The position numbers and the translations under genes are program-made. Below, one piece after another: positions 1 through 9,110 of a stretch of 64,000 nucleotides of DNA. The DNA is from Fibrobacterota bacterium (lineage in GTDB: Bacteria > Fibrobacterota > Chitinivibrionia > Chitinivibrionales > Chitinispirillaceae). The notes under the pieces are model-generated. The model ran no database searches and was not told the origin of the DNA. It saw only the letters and a program-made list of their open reading frames with translations. The stretch lies in the NCBI GenBank assembly GCA_023436145.1, contig JAEZKP010000033.1:1-64000 (forward strand), read 5' to 3'. The first letter of the stretch is position 1; the number at the start of each line of letters is the position of its first letter.

Positions 1-1
1 T

Positions 2-151
2 TCGGATAACGGATCAATGAAAAAGAATAACGAAGGAAATGAGATAAATGAAATGAGTGACAGAAGAGGATACTATTTTGAAAATAGGTTAGCTGTTAAA
101 GTTATGCAAACTTGCGGAACCATTACTAAAAACACGGGCGGAGTATCATAA
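2..151 (+). CDS. 3' end of an unidentified gene (partial at left edge)
   Basis: One frame is open from base 2 to a TAA at 149-151 and gives 49 residues without an obvious internal start. The other two forward frames are interrupted early. The peptide is polar and charged (MKKNNEGNE, DRRGYYFENRLAVKVM) and matches nothing I recognise. It lies upstream of a type II secretion/pilus-type operon on the same strand, so it could be the C-terminus of another component of that system, but the sequence does not show this. It is equally possible that this is a chance open stretch. Confidence 0.35.
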   Translation, partial: SDNGSMKKNNEGNEINEMSDRRGYYFENRLAVKVMQTCGTITKNTGGVS

Positions 152-164
152 ACGATAATTGATG

Positions 165-278
165 TTTTCTGATTCCCTAACTTTGACATTCAATATTCGT
201 TATTCGATATTCGTTATTTTATTTTCTGATTTCTTAACTTTATCATTCGATATTCGCTATTCGATATTCGTTATTATA
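165..278. repeat. two 57-bp direct repeats built on ATTCGAT/ATTCGTT heptamers
   Basis: Two consecutive 57-bp units begin at 165 and 222 with TTTTCTGATT and differ at a handful of positions. Inside each unit the words ATTCGTT and ATTCGAT alternate with a seven-base period. The same word in reverse complement (ATCGAAT) forms the larger array at 3606-4312. The repeats fill the spacer about 90 bases before the secretin gene, where the promoter of the operon would be expected. Confidence 0.8.
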
Positions 279-368
279 TTTTATATTTTGATTACTGTAG
301 TCAACTCATAGAGCATAACATATTAATTGGATTCAACATAAGATACATAGTCCTTTAGGGAGCTATTG

Positions 369-2654
369 ATGAAATTAATCTTTGGCATTTTTATATTGGT
401 GTTTTCTATCTCTATTCATGCACAGTCTGCAGATCCGCAGGCAAACCAACCGGTCGTTACCACAACACAGGATCTCTACCCTATCCAGAAAATTCCTGTA
501 CCAGATTCTATTAAAATCCCGGTACTCGATTTTAAAAACACCGATATCAGGGATGTATTGCGTGGATTGGGCATGCAATATAATGTAAATATATTCCTTG
601 AACCGGATGTGGCTGGAAATATTTCATTATATCTTACCGATGTAAGTGTTAGAAACGCCATCGATTTCATTGTCAAGAGGAATAATTTCGCATATTCGGT
701 AGAAAACGGCATTATAAAGGTTTATAAATACAGTGCTCCCCCACCTCCTCCTCCTCCCAAACCGGCTGTTGTGTTTCACTTTCAGAATAATTTACTGGAT
801 ATAGATATTAAATCGATAGATGTAAAAGAAGTAGCCAGAATGTTTATCGATTCTGCCGGAATCAATGTTATTGTGGATGGTTCTGTAGATAAAACTATTA
901 CCGCACGCCTGGTAAAGATGAATCCGGAAAAGGCTATTAAGGCACTTTTTGAGAGTAATGGCATGGCAGTTTCCACCAGTGACGGGATCTATTATGTGGC
1001 AAATCAGAACTGGGGGGATGATAAAAGCGCAACAGGAGGCTCTTCACAGTTAAAACGGCTTTCCATTACCGTAAAGGAGAAAAAGGTTACTCTGGAAGTT
1101 GATAATGCATCTCTGGACCAGGTGGTTCGTACCATAGCAATTCAAAGCGGTATTAACATAGTAATTTATGACAGGTTAACTGGTGAAATAAGTGCAAAAC
1201 TAAGTGAGGTGGGTATCGATGATGCTATCCGCTTTCTGCTTCAGAACACCAAATTCACCTTCTGGAAAGAGCGTGAGATCTATTTTATCGGTTCACGGGA
1301 GATGAATCAGCAGAAAACCACCCTTATCATTCCTTTGCGCCATATAATGGCTGATGAGGCCACCATAACCAAGGTTCTTCCTCCAACAATCAGCTCCAAT
1401 GCAGTAGTAAAATTCAACAGTGAACATAATGCAATTATTGTAATCGGGTCCTTTGATGTTGTTGCTCAGGCACAGGAGTTTATCGAAAAAGTGGATAAAC
1501 CGGTGCCTCAGGTGCTTATAGAAGCATTGGTGGTGGATTTTAATGTGAACAAGATCCGCGACTATGGTGTATCGGTTTTCACTCAGGGGCCTAAGGACAC
1601 TTCTGGTAACTGGCTCAGTGAACGGTTTCTTCCTACATTAGATCTTAAGCCGGGCAAAAAAAGAACAGAGAAAATCCTCAACTCCATTCTTAAAGGTATT
1701 GGTTCGAACCAGATAGTCAACTTACCGGATAATTTCAGGGCCGCAATCCAGGCTTTGGAAACTGCAGATGTAGTCAAGGTGCATTCCACTCCACAGATCG
1801 CCACCTTAAATGGAAATCAGGCGGTAATAACCATTGGCGAAACGCGGTATTACAAATTATCCAAGGAGACAACCGCACCAATTGACAATAGAGCCACAGT
1901 TATCGGCAAAGATGAGCGGTTTGAAGTGATAAAATTCAATACACAACTTCAGGTTACCCCATGGGTTATGGATGACGGTTATGTAATGGTAAAGATCCGC
2001 CCGGAATTCAATATTCCCAGAACCGGTGGTGATGGATCAACGCCACCAAATGTGGACACCAGGGTTATCGAATCGATGGTGCGTTTAAGGGATGGTCAGA
2101 CCATAATTCTTGGGGGACAAAGACAGACTGAAAACGTGGTAAGCAGTAAAGGAGTGCCACTGCTAAGCAGTATTCCTGTTCTGGGATGGCTTTTCTCCAG
2201 CAGGACTATCTCCAAAAATGAAACCCAGATGATGATTTTTCTTACTCCACATGTCTATTATGGAGATGACAATGCGGTTTCTCCTGATGATTACTTCGGT
2301 AAGGAACTTAATAAAATTCTGGATAAATACGATATAGATAAAAGAGATAAGATAAAAGAGGAAAAACAACAGAAAAGCGAAAAAAGACGGGAAAGAAAAG
2401 CTGTAGAAAAAGCCGCCAGAGAAGAAAAATTAACAAAAGCAGATAAAATCACTGAAAAGACCAAAGTTGATTCATCATCTGTATCGGTTTCTGTAAATAA
2501 AGAAGTAGCTAAAGAAAGCATTATTTCTGAATCTGAAGTTGATTCATCTGCTGTGGTTTCAGATGGTCAGGAAAAAAAGGAACGTAAAATTCAATGGTTC
2601 TGGAAACGGAAAAAAACAGATAAAAAAAATGCTGAACAGGATATTTCAAAATAA
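369..2654 (+). CDS. secretin (GspD/PilQ family), with charged C-terminal tail
   Basis: Outer-membrane secretin, 761 residues, forming the gated ring of a type II secretion or type IV pilus machine. It has a signal peptide ending near SIHAQ and a proline run near residue 125. Three successive STN/N0-like modules follow (about 50-120, 140-210 and 235-305; each has a 'D..V.....GINIV' helix-strand pattern), then an N1-like module (about 315-380) and the secretin barrel (about 430-640) with 'TPQIATLNGNQA', 'DGQTIILGG' and 'PVLGWLFSS'. The last 110 or so residues are a Lys/Glu-rich tail after the barrel, which is unusual for the family. A TTG lies one codon upstream, but the ATG at 369 has the better spacing to TAGGGAG. 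It is the first complete gene of the secretion operon. The choice between GspD and PilQ is open; the GspIJK-type genes downstream favour a T2SS. Confidence 0.9.
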   Translation: MKLIFGIFILVFSISIHAQSADPQANQPVVTTTQDLYPIQKIPVPDSIKIPVLDFKNTDIRDVLRGLGMQYNVNIFLEPDVAGNISLYLTDVSVRNAIDFIVKRNNFAYSVENGIIKVYKYSAPPPPPPPKPAVVFHFQNNLLDIDIKSIDVKEVARMFIDSAGINVIVDGSVDKTITARLVKMNPEKAIKALFESNGMAVSTSDGIYYVANQNWGDDKSATGGSSQLKRLSITVKEKKVTLEVDNASLDQVVRTIAIQSGINIVIYDRLTGEISAKLSEVGIDDAIRFLLQNTKFTFWKEREIYFIGSREMNQQKTTLIIPLRHIMADEATITKVLPPTISSNAVVKFNSEHNAIIVIGSFDVVAQAQEFIEKVDKPVPQVLIEALVVDFNVNKIRDYGVSVFTQGPKDTSGNWLSERFLPTLDLKPGKKRTEKILNSILKGIGSNQIVNLPDNFRAAIQALETADVVKVHSTPQIATLNGNQAVITIGETRYYKLSKETTAPIDNRATVIGKDERFEVIKFNTQLQVTPWVMDDGYVMVKIRPEFNIPRTGGDGSTPPNVDTRVIESMVRLRDGQTIILGGQRQTENVVSSKGVPLLSSIPVLGWLFSSRTISKNETQMMIFLTPHVYYGDDNAVSPDDYFGKELNKILDKYDIDKRDKIKEEKQQKSEKRRERKAVEKAAREEKLTKADKITEKTKVDSSSVSVSVNKEVAKESIISESEVDSSAVVSDGQEKKERKIQWFWKRKKTDKKNAEQDISK

Positions 2655-2943
2655 ACAAATGCATCGGTGCATAACACAAAACGCCGCAATTCGAATCGGA
2701 TGATCACCGATCGAATGCAGTGGTCAAACCAAATACCGTGACCAAACCGATTATTATGGGCAATCCGATTACCGTGGTAAAAATCGTATACAGTGCCCCG
2801 ACCATCAGGGAGGGGTGCATAAATATCAGATATTTGATTTTAGATTTTTGATTTTAGGAGAAGAATGCCAAACATAATTCAACATAAAATTAATTTTTTT
2901 CCTGAACCAACCATTACTGTATTCCAAATAACCAGGAAAAACC
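2655..2943. other. intergenic spacer with a short heptamer run
   Basis: No convincing gene. Around 2826-2858 the words ATTTGAT, TTTAGAT, TTTTGAT and TTTAGGA follow one another with seven-base spacing, like the heptamer arrays elsewhere in the window. The part at 2715-2800 contains imperfect copies of AATACCGTG / ATTACCGTGG. The last bases (CCAGGAAAAACC) supply the ribosome binding site of the next gene. Confidence 0.5.
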
Positions 2944-3615
2944 ATGTCAAATAAAAACCTGAAAATACTCTTTTCTATGGCTCTCATCCTCTGCACCTGC
3001 GCAGATTATGATCTGTTAAATCTGGACGAACCTGCCCGCGTGAATCTTTCCATTAAAGCAGTCACAGACAGTACTGTCACACTTGTCTGGTCTAAAAGCA
3101 ATGATGAAGATTTTTCCAATTACAAAGTATATTATTCCAGAAATGAAACCGTTGACCAGCATGACTCCCTGGTGGATTCGCTCTCTTTCAGGATAGATAC
3201 CACAAAAACGGTGCGTAATCTTGTTCCAGGCACCCGTTATTATTTCAGGGTTCTGGTAAACACCGGAAGAGGTCTTTTTTCTGCCAGTAATGAAGTGGAT
3301 ACTGTTACACTGAGAGATACAACCGGGGATTCAGATGAAATTCTGAGGATGTATGCACCAGTGATAATTTCCGATTCCTCGATAATTTTGAGATGGTCGA
3401 AATTCCATTTCTCATTTGACTCTTACAGGATATTTATGGATACCACATGGGATGTGACATACAGGGATTCTCTTATTGGCACTAAGTACCATGATGATAC
3501 CAGCATGGTGATTAATGGGCTTTCCCAAGGTAGAACATACTGGTATCGGGTTTACGCAAAAAAAGATACCAGCTATATTGTCGGGAGCAATAGTGTGGAA
3601 GTTAAGATTCCATAG
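2944..3615 (+). CDS. lipoprotein with two fibronectin type III-like domains
   Basis: A 223-residue predicted lipoprotein. The signal sequence ends in a lipobox-like LILCTC, so Cys18 or Cys20 would be lipidated. Two FN3-type repeats follow (about 30-125 and 135-222), each with the characteristic 'V.L.WS.......Y.IY' start and 'L..GT.YYFRV.....' end. Because it lies between the secretin and the GspL-like gene, it may be an operon-specific accessory such as a pilotin, but FN3 domains are also common in surface proteins. Its last residues (Ile-Pro-stop) lie inside the first copy of the downstream tandem repeat, so the repeat supplies the stop codon. Confidence 0.7.
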   Translation: MSNKNLKILFSMALILCTCADYDLLNLDEPARVNLSIKAVTDSTVTLVWSKSNDEDFSNYKVYYSRNETVDQHDSLVDSLSFRIDTTKTVRNLVPGTRYYFRVLVNTGRGLFSASNEVDTVTLRDTTGDSDEILRMYAPVIISDSSIILRWSKFHFSFDSYRIFMDTTWDVTYRDSLIGTKYHDDTSMVINGLSQGRTYWYRVYAKKDTSYIVGSNSVEVKIP

Positions 3616-4312
3616 GCTACAAAAAATAAAAAGAAACAGGAAAACGTAAGAAAAATATCGAATATCGAATATCGAATATCGAATGTAGAATATCGAATAT
3701 CGAATGTAGAATGTAGAAGTGGAAAAGATGAAAATATTTATGATCTGGAAAACAGGCAGATTGTATTGGGTAGAAATCTGATCATTTGTTATTCGAAATT
3801 CGATGATAGATTCCATACGCTACAATAAATAAAAAGAAACAGGAAAACGTAAGAAAAATATCGAATATCGAATGTCGAATGTAGAATGTAGAAGTGGAAA
3901 AGATGAAAATATTTATGATCTGGAAAACAGGCAGATTGTATTGGGTAGAAATCTGACCATTTGTTATTCGAAATTCGATGATAGATTCCATAGGCTACAA
4001 TAAATAAAAAAGAAACAGGAAAACGTAAGAAAAATATCGAATGTCGAATATCGAATATCGAATATCGAATATCGAATATCGAATGTAGAATATCGAATGT
4101 AGAATGTAGAATGTAGAAGTGGAAAAGATGAAAATATTTATGATCTGGAAAACAGGCAGATTGTATTGGGTAGAAATCTGATCATTCGTTATTCGAAATT
4201 CGATGATAGATTCCATAGGCTACAATAAATAAAAAAGAAACAGGAAAACGTAAGAAAAATATCGAATATCGAATATCGAATGTAGAATATCGAAGTGTGG
4301 GAAGTGGAAAAT
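3606..4312. repeat. tandem array of ~175-225 bp units containing ATCGAAT heptamers
   Basis: Units start at 3606, 3809, 3984 and 4209, each with GATTCCATA(G/C)GCTAC; the last is partial. Each unit has a constant part (AAAAAGAAACAGGAAAACGTAAG), a variable run of ATCGAAT/GTAGAAT heptamers, a constant part (GTGGAAAAGATGAAAATATTTATG through GGTAGAAATCTGA) and ATTCGAAATTCGATGATA. Unit lengths are 203, 175 and 225 bp, and the differences come from the number of heptamers. The array separates the FN3 lipoprotein from the GspL-like gene. It also gives rise to meaningless repeated open frames on the minus strand. Confidence 0.9.
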
Positions 4313-4350
4313 TTGATAATTGATATTATAGAAATTTATCGATAATCATC

Positions 4351-5682
4351 ATGTTTTTAAAAGCACTCATATTTCCAGAAAATCTTTCTCTTGGAGTATC
4401 TCTTAATTCCGGTGAAATACGTTATGCACTGGTTTATAAGTGTAAATCTGGAGACTTTAAACTGGTATCCAGTGGAAACGGGGTTCCTGTATGGCTTTCC
4501 CTGTTTACACCACTGTTTACCCGTATTGATCTTTCTCAGACTCCGGTTATCATAAATGCAGAGCATATTGGACAGGAAGATCCTGACAGCTGGATAGAAC
4601 GACGTGAATCGGGTTCATCAAAAGAACAGCCCGGAGATCTGGAATTGATCAGGGAATATGTGGTAAAAAAATCAACAGTTTATCAGGTAGAAACTTCTGT
4701 TACAGCACGCAATAATTTTCTTCAAAAACTGCCAAAAAATCTGGCAGTCTGCACTCTTTCACCCCCGCTATGGAAACTTGCTGAGCTTTACTATGAACAG
4801 AGAAATAAGCCTTTTATTCTTTGGAAAATAACTGAGGAAGGTTCTATTATAGCCAGAGTCGGTAATGAGGGAATCAGCAAAATATGTAATTTCTGGCCTG
4901 ATACCGAAGATCTCAAAGGGAAACCTGAGATGATCCTTGAGGAAATAACCCCTCTTCTGCACTCTTTGTCCTCATCTGAAAAACTACCGGTAATAGTTTT
5001 TCCACCGGAAAAGGAATTCAATATACCCGACATTTTTGGAAAATCCGGATTTGCATTTGAAAATCCACCGGAAATAAAAGGTGTCATTTTACAGGATCAC
5101 GAGGCTTATGCCAACGCACGTTTTAAAAAGGGTGATCCGAATTTTGTACCTTTCGAAAAAATACAACCGGTCAGTTCCCTGAAATCTATTTGGAAATCTT
5201 CGGTGTTTGCATCCAGATGGATAATTTTCCTTATATTGACCAGTTTCATTATCATGCTGGGGACCGACAAGTTTTCTGATCTCTACCTTAGATTAAACAG
5301 TGACAGACTGGCCAGTGTTAAATTAAAGATAGATGAGCTTGAAAATACCAGCAACCGGCTTGATTCAGTAATAGCCAGGTTTAAAGAAAAAGCCGGTTTT
5401 ATTGCTGATGAAAGCAGGATTACAGAAATTCTCAGTGATTTCCAGGAGATATTCCCTGAAGGGATGTGGGCAGAGGAGATAACCGCTACAGATATTGTGG
5501 ATATTGGTTACCAGATTGATATCCGTGCAATAGCTTCTTCGAGCGGATTGATAGGTAATTTTATGGAGAAATTGAGTAGTGTAAAGGGAATCAGTCAATG
5601 CAGGATGATCTACAGTGAACAGATCCCTGCAAAAGAGGCGGTTAAAGGAATAAGAGTTAAGATACAGGCAGTGTGGAAATGA
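4351..5682 (+). CDS. GspL-like / PilM-PilN-type inner-membrane assembly protein
   Basis: A 443-residue protein. The N-terminal ~270 residues look like the actin-fold cytoplasmic domain of PilM/GspL ('ENLSLGVSLNSGEIRYALV' start). A single membrane helix follows at about 289-306 (WIIFLILTSFIIMLGT), then a coiled coil (about 315-350) and a small periplasmic ferredoxin-like domain (about 360-443), as in PilN or the GspL C-terminus. One polypeptide with this layout is the GspL arrangement; in type IV pili the same parts are two proteins. It would link the cytoplasmic ATPase to the inner-membrane complex. Sequence identity to known GspL is low as far as I can judge, so the call rests on architecture and on the PilO-like and PilP-like genes after it. 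Confidence 0.65.
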   Translation: MFLKALIFPENLSLGVSLNSGEIRYALVYKCKSGDFKLVSSGNGVPVWLSLFTPLFTRIDLSQTPVIINAEHIGQEDPDSWIERRESGSSKEQPGDLELIREYVVKKSTVYQVETSVTARNNFLQKLPKNLAVCTLSPPLWKLAELYYEQRNKPFILWKITEEGSIIARVGNEGISKICNFWPDTEDLKGKPEMILEEITPLLHSLSSSEKLPVIVFPPEKEFNIPDIFGKSGFAFENPPEIKGVILQDHEAYANARFKKGDPNFVPFEKIQPVSSLKSIWKSSVFASRWIIFLILTSFIIMLGTDKFSDLYLRLNSDRLASVKLKIDELENTSNRLDSVIARFKEKAGFIADESRITEILSDFQEIFPEGMWAEEITATDIVDIGYQIDIRAIASSSGLIGNFMEKLSSVKGISQCRMIYSEQIPAKEAVKGIRVKIQAVWK

Positions 5683-5758
5683 GAGTTTCGATTCCACTCA
5701 GCGGCAAGATGTTCAAAGAAAGTCCGAATTTCTTTAATCAAGAAATTAAAGAGCAGAT

Positions 5759-6268
5759 ATGAAAAATTATATTAACGGTTTCTCTTTTATTGCATTTGTG
5801 TTCGTCTTGAGTATCTATATGGTACTGAATATCCATATCCCCTACTGCACCGATATAACAAAAAAGATAAAAAGTATATCTGAACAGTATAGAGTTGCCC
5901 AGGATACCGGAAGTATTTCAAAAGAGCTTACTAAAAAGAAACATGACATTGCAAGAATCGACAGCCTGCTGCAGCTTCAGATGCTCCGGGAATCGGAAGT
6001 TAAAAACGGTTTCATAGAAGCGCTCTATCTGTTTGCAGATTCTGCCCAATTGAAAACATCAAAAGTGGAAGTGGGTGAAAAGTTATCTATTAACAACCGG
6101 AATGAAACATCCATCAGTATCAATGGAACAGGGTCTTATTTATCTATTGGTAAATTTATTGAAAACATTGAAAATTATCCCAAATCCACCAGGGTTCGTC
6201 AGGTGGTATTGAAAAGCTCCGGTAAAAAGGATATCGATGCATTAGTGGATTTTGTTTTAATGGAATAG
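5759..6268 (+). CDS. PilO/GspM-like inner-membrane protein
   Basis: A 169-residue bitopic protein. One N-terminal membrane helix (about 8-27, FSFIAFVFVLSIYMVLNI) is followed by a coiled coil (about 30-75) and a small alpha/beta domain ending in a run of beta strands (SISINGTGSYLSIGKFIENIE). This is the PilO/GspM layout, and these proteins pair with PilN/GspL through the periplasmic ferredoxin-like domains. It lies 76 bases after the GspL-like gene and 7 bases before the next one. The assignment rests on architecture and gene order. Confidence 0.65.
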   Translation: MKNYINGFSFIAFVFVLSIYMVLNIHIPYCTDITKKIKSISEQYRVAQDTGSISKELTKKKHDIARIDSLLQLQMLRESEVKNGFIEALYLFADSAQLKTSKVEVGEKLSINNRNETSISINGTGSYLSIGKFIENIENYPKSTRVRQVVLKSSGKKDIDALVDFVLME

Positions 6269-6275
6269 AATTGTT

Positions 6276-6752
6276 ATGAACCGTAAAATACTGATAATAC
6301 TCATATTGGTCGCTGTTGCACTATATTCCTACATTGCATTTTTAATTGCAGGAGGATCTTATTCGCCTCAGGCAAAACCTGTAATTTCAGGGAAAGACAG
6401 AAATTTGTCAATAGATAAACTGGTGCTCAACACCATTCCGGTCAGTTTTAAAAAAGGTAACCGGGACCCATTCTCACCTTATAAAAAAGAACCGGTAAAA
6501 ACTGTTGTCGTCACCCAAAAAAAGCCGGTTAAAGACATTCCCAAAAAAGAGCCCCCTAAACCGCCATCGATAACTATTACTGGTATAATGTGGAATCCTT
6601 CAAACCCCATTGCCATGGTTAAGATGCCAGATGGAGCTAGTACAGTTGCTAAGCCAGGAGTAGTGGTAGGAAATATCACTTTCAGAAAAATTGAACAAAA
6701 TAGGATTCTGGTGACCAATGAAGGAAAAGATTTCTGGATCGAGCGGCAGTAA
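6276..6752 (+). CDS. PilP/GspC-like protein
   Basis: A 158-residue protein with an N-terminal membrane helix (about 4-22), a flexible Lys/Pro-rich stretch (about 60-95, with repeated 'KKPVK', 'KKEPPKPP') and a small C-terminal beta domain (about 96-158). The motif 'ITGIMWNPSNPIAMV' followed by '..GVVVGNITFRKIEQNRILV' is typical of the homology region of GspC and PilP, which binds the periplasmic N0 domain of the secretin. It closes the inner-membrane subcomplex of the operon and ends 8 bases before the first pseudopilin gene. Confidence 0.7.
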   Translation: MNRKILIILILVAVALYSYIAFLIAGGSYSPQAKPVISGKDRNLSIDKLVLNTIPVSFKKGNRDPFSPYKKEPVKTVVVTQKKPVKDIPKKEPPKPPSITITGIMWNPSNPIAMVKMPDGASTVAKPGVVVGNITFRKIEQNRILVTNEGKDFWIERQ

Positions 6753-6760
6753 TAAAGAGA

Positions 6761-7138
6761 ATGAGTATCATATTTAAAACCACCATTTTTAAATGTGTAT
6801 CTGATAACCAGAAAGATGGATACACGCTACTTGAAACTTTGATAGCATTAAGCATTCTGCTGGTTGTGGCAGTTCCTTTGATCTCTTTTCTTTTCAGATT
6901 AACAGGTGCTCATGATTCGGGGAAAGCTTTAACCGGGATGTGCATTCTGGAACAGGAAGCAACATTGGTAAGAACTTTTCCCAAAAAAGCTGTGCCTGCC
7001 AAAAGAAGAGTTGTAGATGGTAAGGAATGGATAATAAAAACTGAAATCAGCGGATCCGAAATACTACTTTATCGCATGACTGTAAATGATGGTAAAAAGG
7101 ATATGGGGGAGCTGGTTTTTTATGGCAAAAAAGAATAA
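6761..7138 (+). CDS. type II secretion pseudopilin, GspI-like
   Basis: A 125-residue prepilin-like protein. After a 20-residue positively charged leader comes the peptidase site G/YTLLE with Glu at +5 and a hydrophobic helix (LIALSILLVVAVPLISFLF). The globular part is short, with 'EWIIKTEISG' strands that resemble GspI minor pseudopilins. Gene order (I, J, K) supports this. Processing would need a prepilin peptidase, which is not in this window. Confidence 0.7.
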   Translation: MSIIFKTTIFKCVSDNQKDGYTLLETLIALSILLVVAVPLISFLFRLTGAHDSGKALTGMCILEQEATLVRTFPKKAVPAKRRVVDGKEWIIKTEISGSEILLYRMTVNDGKKDMGELVFYGKKE

Positions 7139-7233
7139 AGAAGATTTTTGCTGCGGATGGCAACTCTGCCAGAATTCATTGATCCTGAAATAATTTATAA
7201 CAAACCTTTTACCATTAAGAGCATCTGATTTTT

Positions 7234-7677
7234 ATGTCCAAAAAAGACTGTGGATTTACTCTGTTAGAGCTTCTTATTTCCATAACCATCTCCAGCATGG
7301 TCATGATCTATGCGATGGCTGTCTTTACTGACCTGGGTAAGGGGTTTCGAATACAAGGGAAGAAAAACAGCAGTGTACAGACACTCACACTGCAGAAAAT
7401 ACAAATTGACAAAATTATGAATTCAATTGGCTCTATAGACAGCTGGACCAGCACAACCATCAGATTTAAAGAAGTACATACCGATTCACTAATTACTATA
7501 CAGTTAAAAAACGGATCATTATTGAAAAACGACCGGATAATAAGTAAAAACCTGAAAAGTCTGAGGTTTAACTTACAAGAAAATGATGGAGCTATGAACA
7601 ATGAAAAAGTCTTGCTTTGGGAATGTTTAACAGATAGAAATGGCTTAATATGTGGTGCAGTTGTTATAAGGGAGTAG
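7234..7677 (+). CDS. type II secretion pseudopilin, GspJ-like
   Basis: A 147-residue protein with a very short leader (MSKKDCG) and the peptidase site G/FTLLE, Glu at +5, followed by a 20-residue hydrophobic helix. The C-terminal part alternates predicted strands (SLITIQLKNGSLLKNDRIISKNLKSLRF), a pattern seen in GspJ and PilW-type proteins. It follows the GspI-like gene after a 95-base spacer and is followed 4 bases later by the GspK-like gene. Confidence 0.7.
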   Translation: MSKKDCGFTLLELLISITISSMVMIYAMAVFTDLGKGFRIQGKKNSSVQTLTLQKIQIDKIMNSIGSIDSWTSTTIRFKEVHTDSLITIQLKNGSLLKNDRIISKNLKSLRFNLQENDGAMNNEKVLLWECLTDRNGLICGAVVIRE

Positions 7678-7681
7678 TATT

Positions 7682-9022
7682 TTGAACTCCGGTAAATTTT
7701 ATAATGAATCCGGTTACACACTTTATACTGTTCTGATAATACTCACTGTTATCGCTATTTTTCTTTCATTGATTTTTAAACATACCGGTTTCACCCATAA
7801 ACAAACAGTAAATTATAAAAACAGAACACAAGCCAGGTTTCTGGCTGAATCCGGAATTACCCGTGCAGAATATTTCCTCAACGGTGGTGATGGGCATTCG
7901 ATGGATTGGGAGACCGAAAGATTTGAGGAAGCACTGGGAGACTATGGGAAGATCTTATTAAAAAGCAGAAAATTCGGCCTGTTTGATAGAATTGAATCAC
8001 AGGGAGTTCGATTCAAGACCACCTGCACCATAAACGGGCTTTTTGGAAGAGATGTTCCCGGCGTACTGAAACCATCACTGACACTTACCGGCCATGTCGG
8101 CGGATTGATTCTTCATGAGGGATCGGTTATCGAAGGTCAAATAGTGCTCCATCATGGAGACATCTATCGTGAACGCCGTGGAAGACCCCTTGCTGAATAT
8201 CAGAAGAAACTGATCATACGTGAATCTCAGGACTTGCCTTTTGATTCGTTGCTGATCCCGGAATTAATGGTTAATTTTGACAAGATGCACTCTTCTTTAC
8301 TTTCTTATGGTAATTCCCTGACCGGGTTCTTATCTGGTGACAAACTAAGAGAATGTATTTTGAAATGTGATACAATCGTGGTTTCAGGAGACTGTTCAAT
8401 TGAAAATGCTGAAGTAAATAACAAGGTTATGGTAATATCAGGAACACTCATCATAAATGAAAATACAATCATAAAGGGCTCTCATTTTTCAGCGGAAAGG
8501 ATAACTGTTAAAGGTGGTAATCTCAGTGGCTCTCTTTTTTATTGTACAAAGAAAATGGAATTAAAAGGGGGATATCTGAATTCCCAGTTTTTTGCCAGAG
8601 ATACCATAACGGCAGAAAAGGAAGTAAAATACGGGCCAATGACAGTTATTACCTGTATCAGAAGCAGATCCAGGGATTCAACTGTAACAGGTGGTATCTA
8701 TTTCGATGCGGGAACCAGTTTCAAGGGAACCGTTATCGGTTTTGTTGACAATACTGCAAAACTGAGCAGCATGGGACCATCGGTAGTTTTGGGCAGCGGC
8801 TCAGTTGTTTCAGGAGTAATAATCACCAATCATGATCTGGATATAAAACAAGTGCAGATAAAAGGGCATGTCTGGACCCGTACAATTATGACACTTTACA
8901 ACGGAATGTCTTTCACCAATTATCTTATCAACAGCACGATATCCAAACCAGATAAAGAAGTTTTTTTTCCACTGATTGGAACGCCTCCGGCAAGAATAAG
9001 AGGAATAAAAACGGTTTTATAG
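7682..9022 (+). CDS. GspK/PilX-like pseudopilin with a long beta-rich C-terminus
   Basis: A 446-residue protein starting at a TTG, with AAGGGAG placed correctly upstream at about 7668-7674. The leader ends at G/YTLYT, so the usual Glu at +5 is missing; in T2SS this is a hallmark of GspK, the tip pseudopilin. 'RFLAESGITRAEYFL' matches the GspK/PilX N-terminal pattern. From about residue 135 the protein departs from the family. It contains successive short strands such as 'IEGQIVLHHGDIY', 'VVSGDCSIENAEVNNKVMVISG', 'KGTVIGFV' and 'GHVWTRTIMTLYNG', which look like a bactofilin-type right-handed beta helix. The last gene of the operon. Confidence 0.65.
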   Translation: MNSGKFYNESGYTLYTVLIILTVIAIFLSLIFKHTGFTHKQTVNYKNRTQARFLAESGITRAEYFLNGGDGHSMDWETERFEEALGDYGKILLKSRKFGLFDRIESQGVRFKTTCTINGLFGRDVPGVLKPSLTLTGHVGGLILHEGSVIEGQIVLHHGDIYRERRGRPLAEYQKKLIIRESQDLPFDSLLIPELMVNFDKMHSSLLSYGNSLTGFLSGDKLRECILKCDTIVVSGDCSIENAEVNNKVMVISGTLIINENTIIKGSHFSAERITVKGGNLSGSLFYCTKKMELKGGYLNSQFFARDTITAEKEVKYGPMTVITCIRSRSRDSTVTGGIYFDAGTSFKGTVIGFVDNTAKLSSMGPSVVLGSGSVVSGVIITNHDLDIKQVQIKGHVWTRTIMTLYNGMSFTNYLINSTISKPDKEVFFPLIGTPPARIRGIKTVL

Positions 9023-9110
9023 TTCCTCGTAAAAATGCCTTTAATTCTTCACGTCTGAGTTGTTTTATCGAACCTCCGAAGTAATGTCTTGTTTACCGTT
9101 TCATAGGCTT

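Noticed and set aside
1701..1710. GGTTCGAACC, a tRNA T-loop-like sequence
   Set aside because: It is inside the secretin coding sequence and no acceptor stem or anticodon arm can be formed around it.
2700..2850. Open stretch with repeated ThrValThrLysPro / IleThrValValLys-like words
   Set aside because: It has no start codon, no RBS and no similarity that I recognise; the repeat words are short and probably chance.
3412..4216. Three minus-strand open frames starting with the same MESIIEFRITN sequence
   Set aside because: They are the tandem repeat units read in reverse. No RBS, low complexity and repeated content show that they are artefacts of the array.
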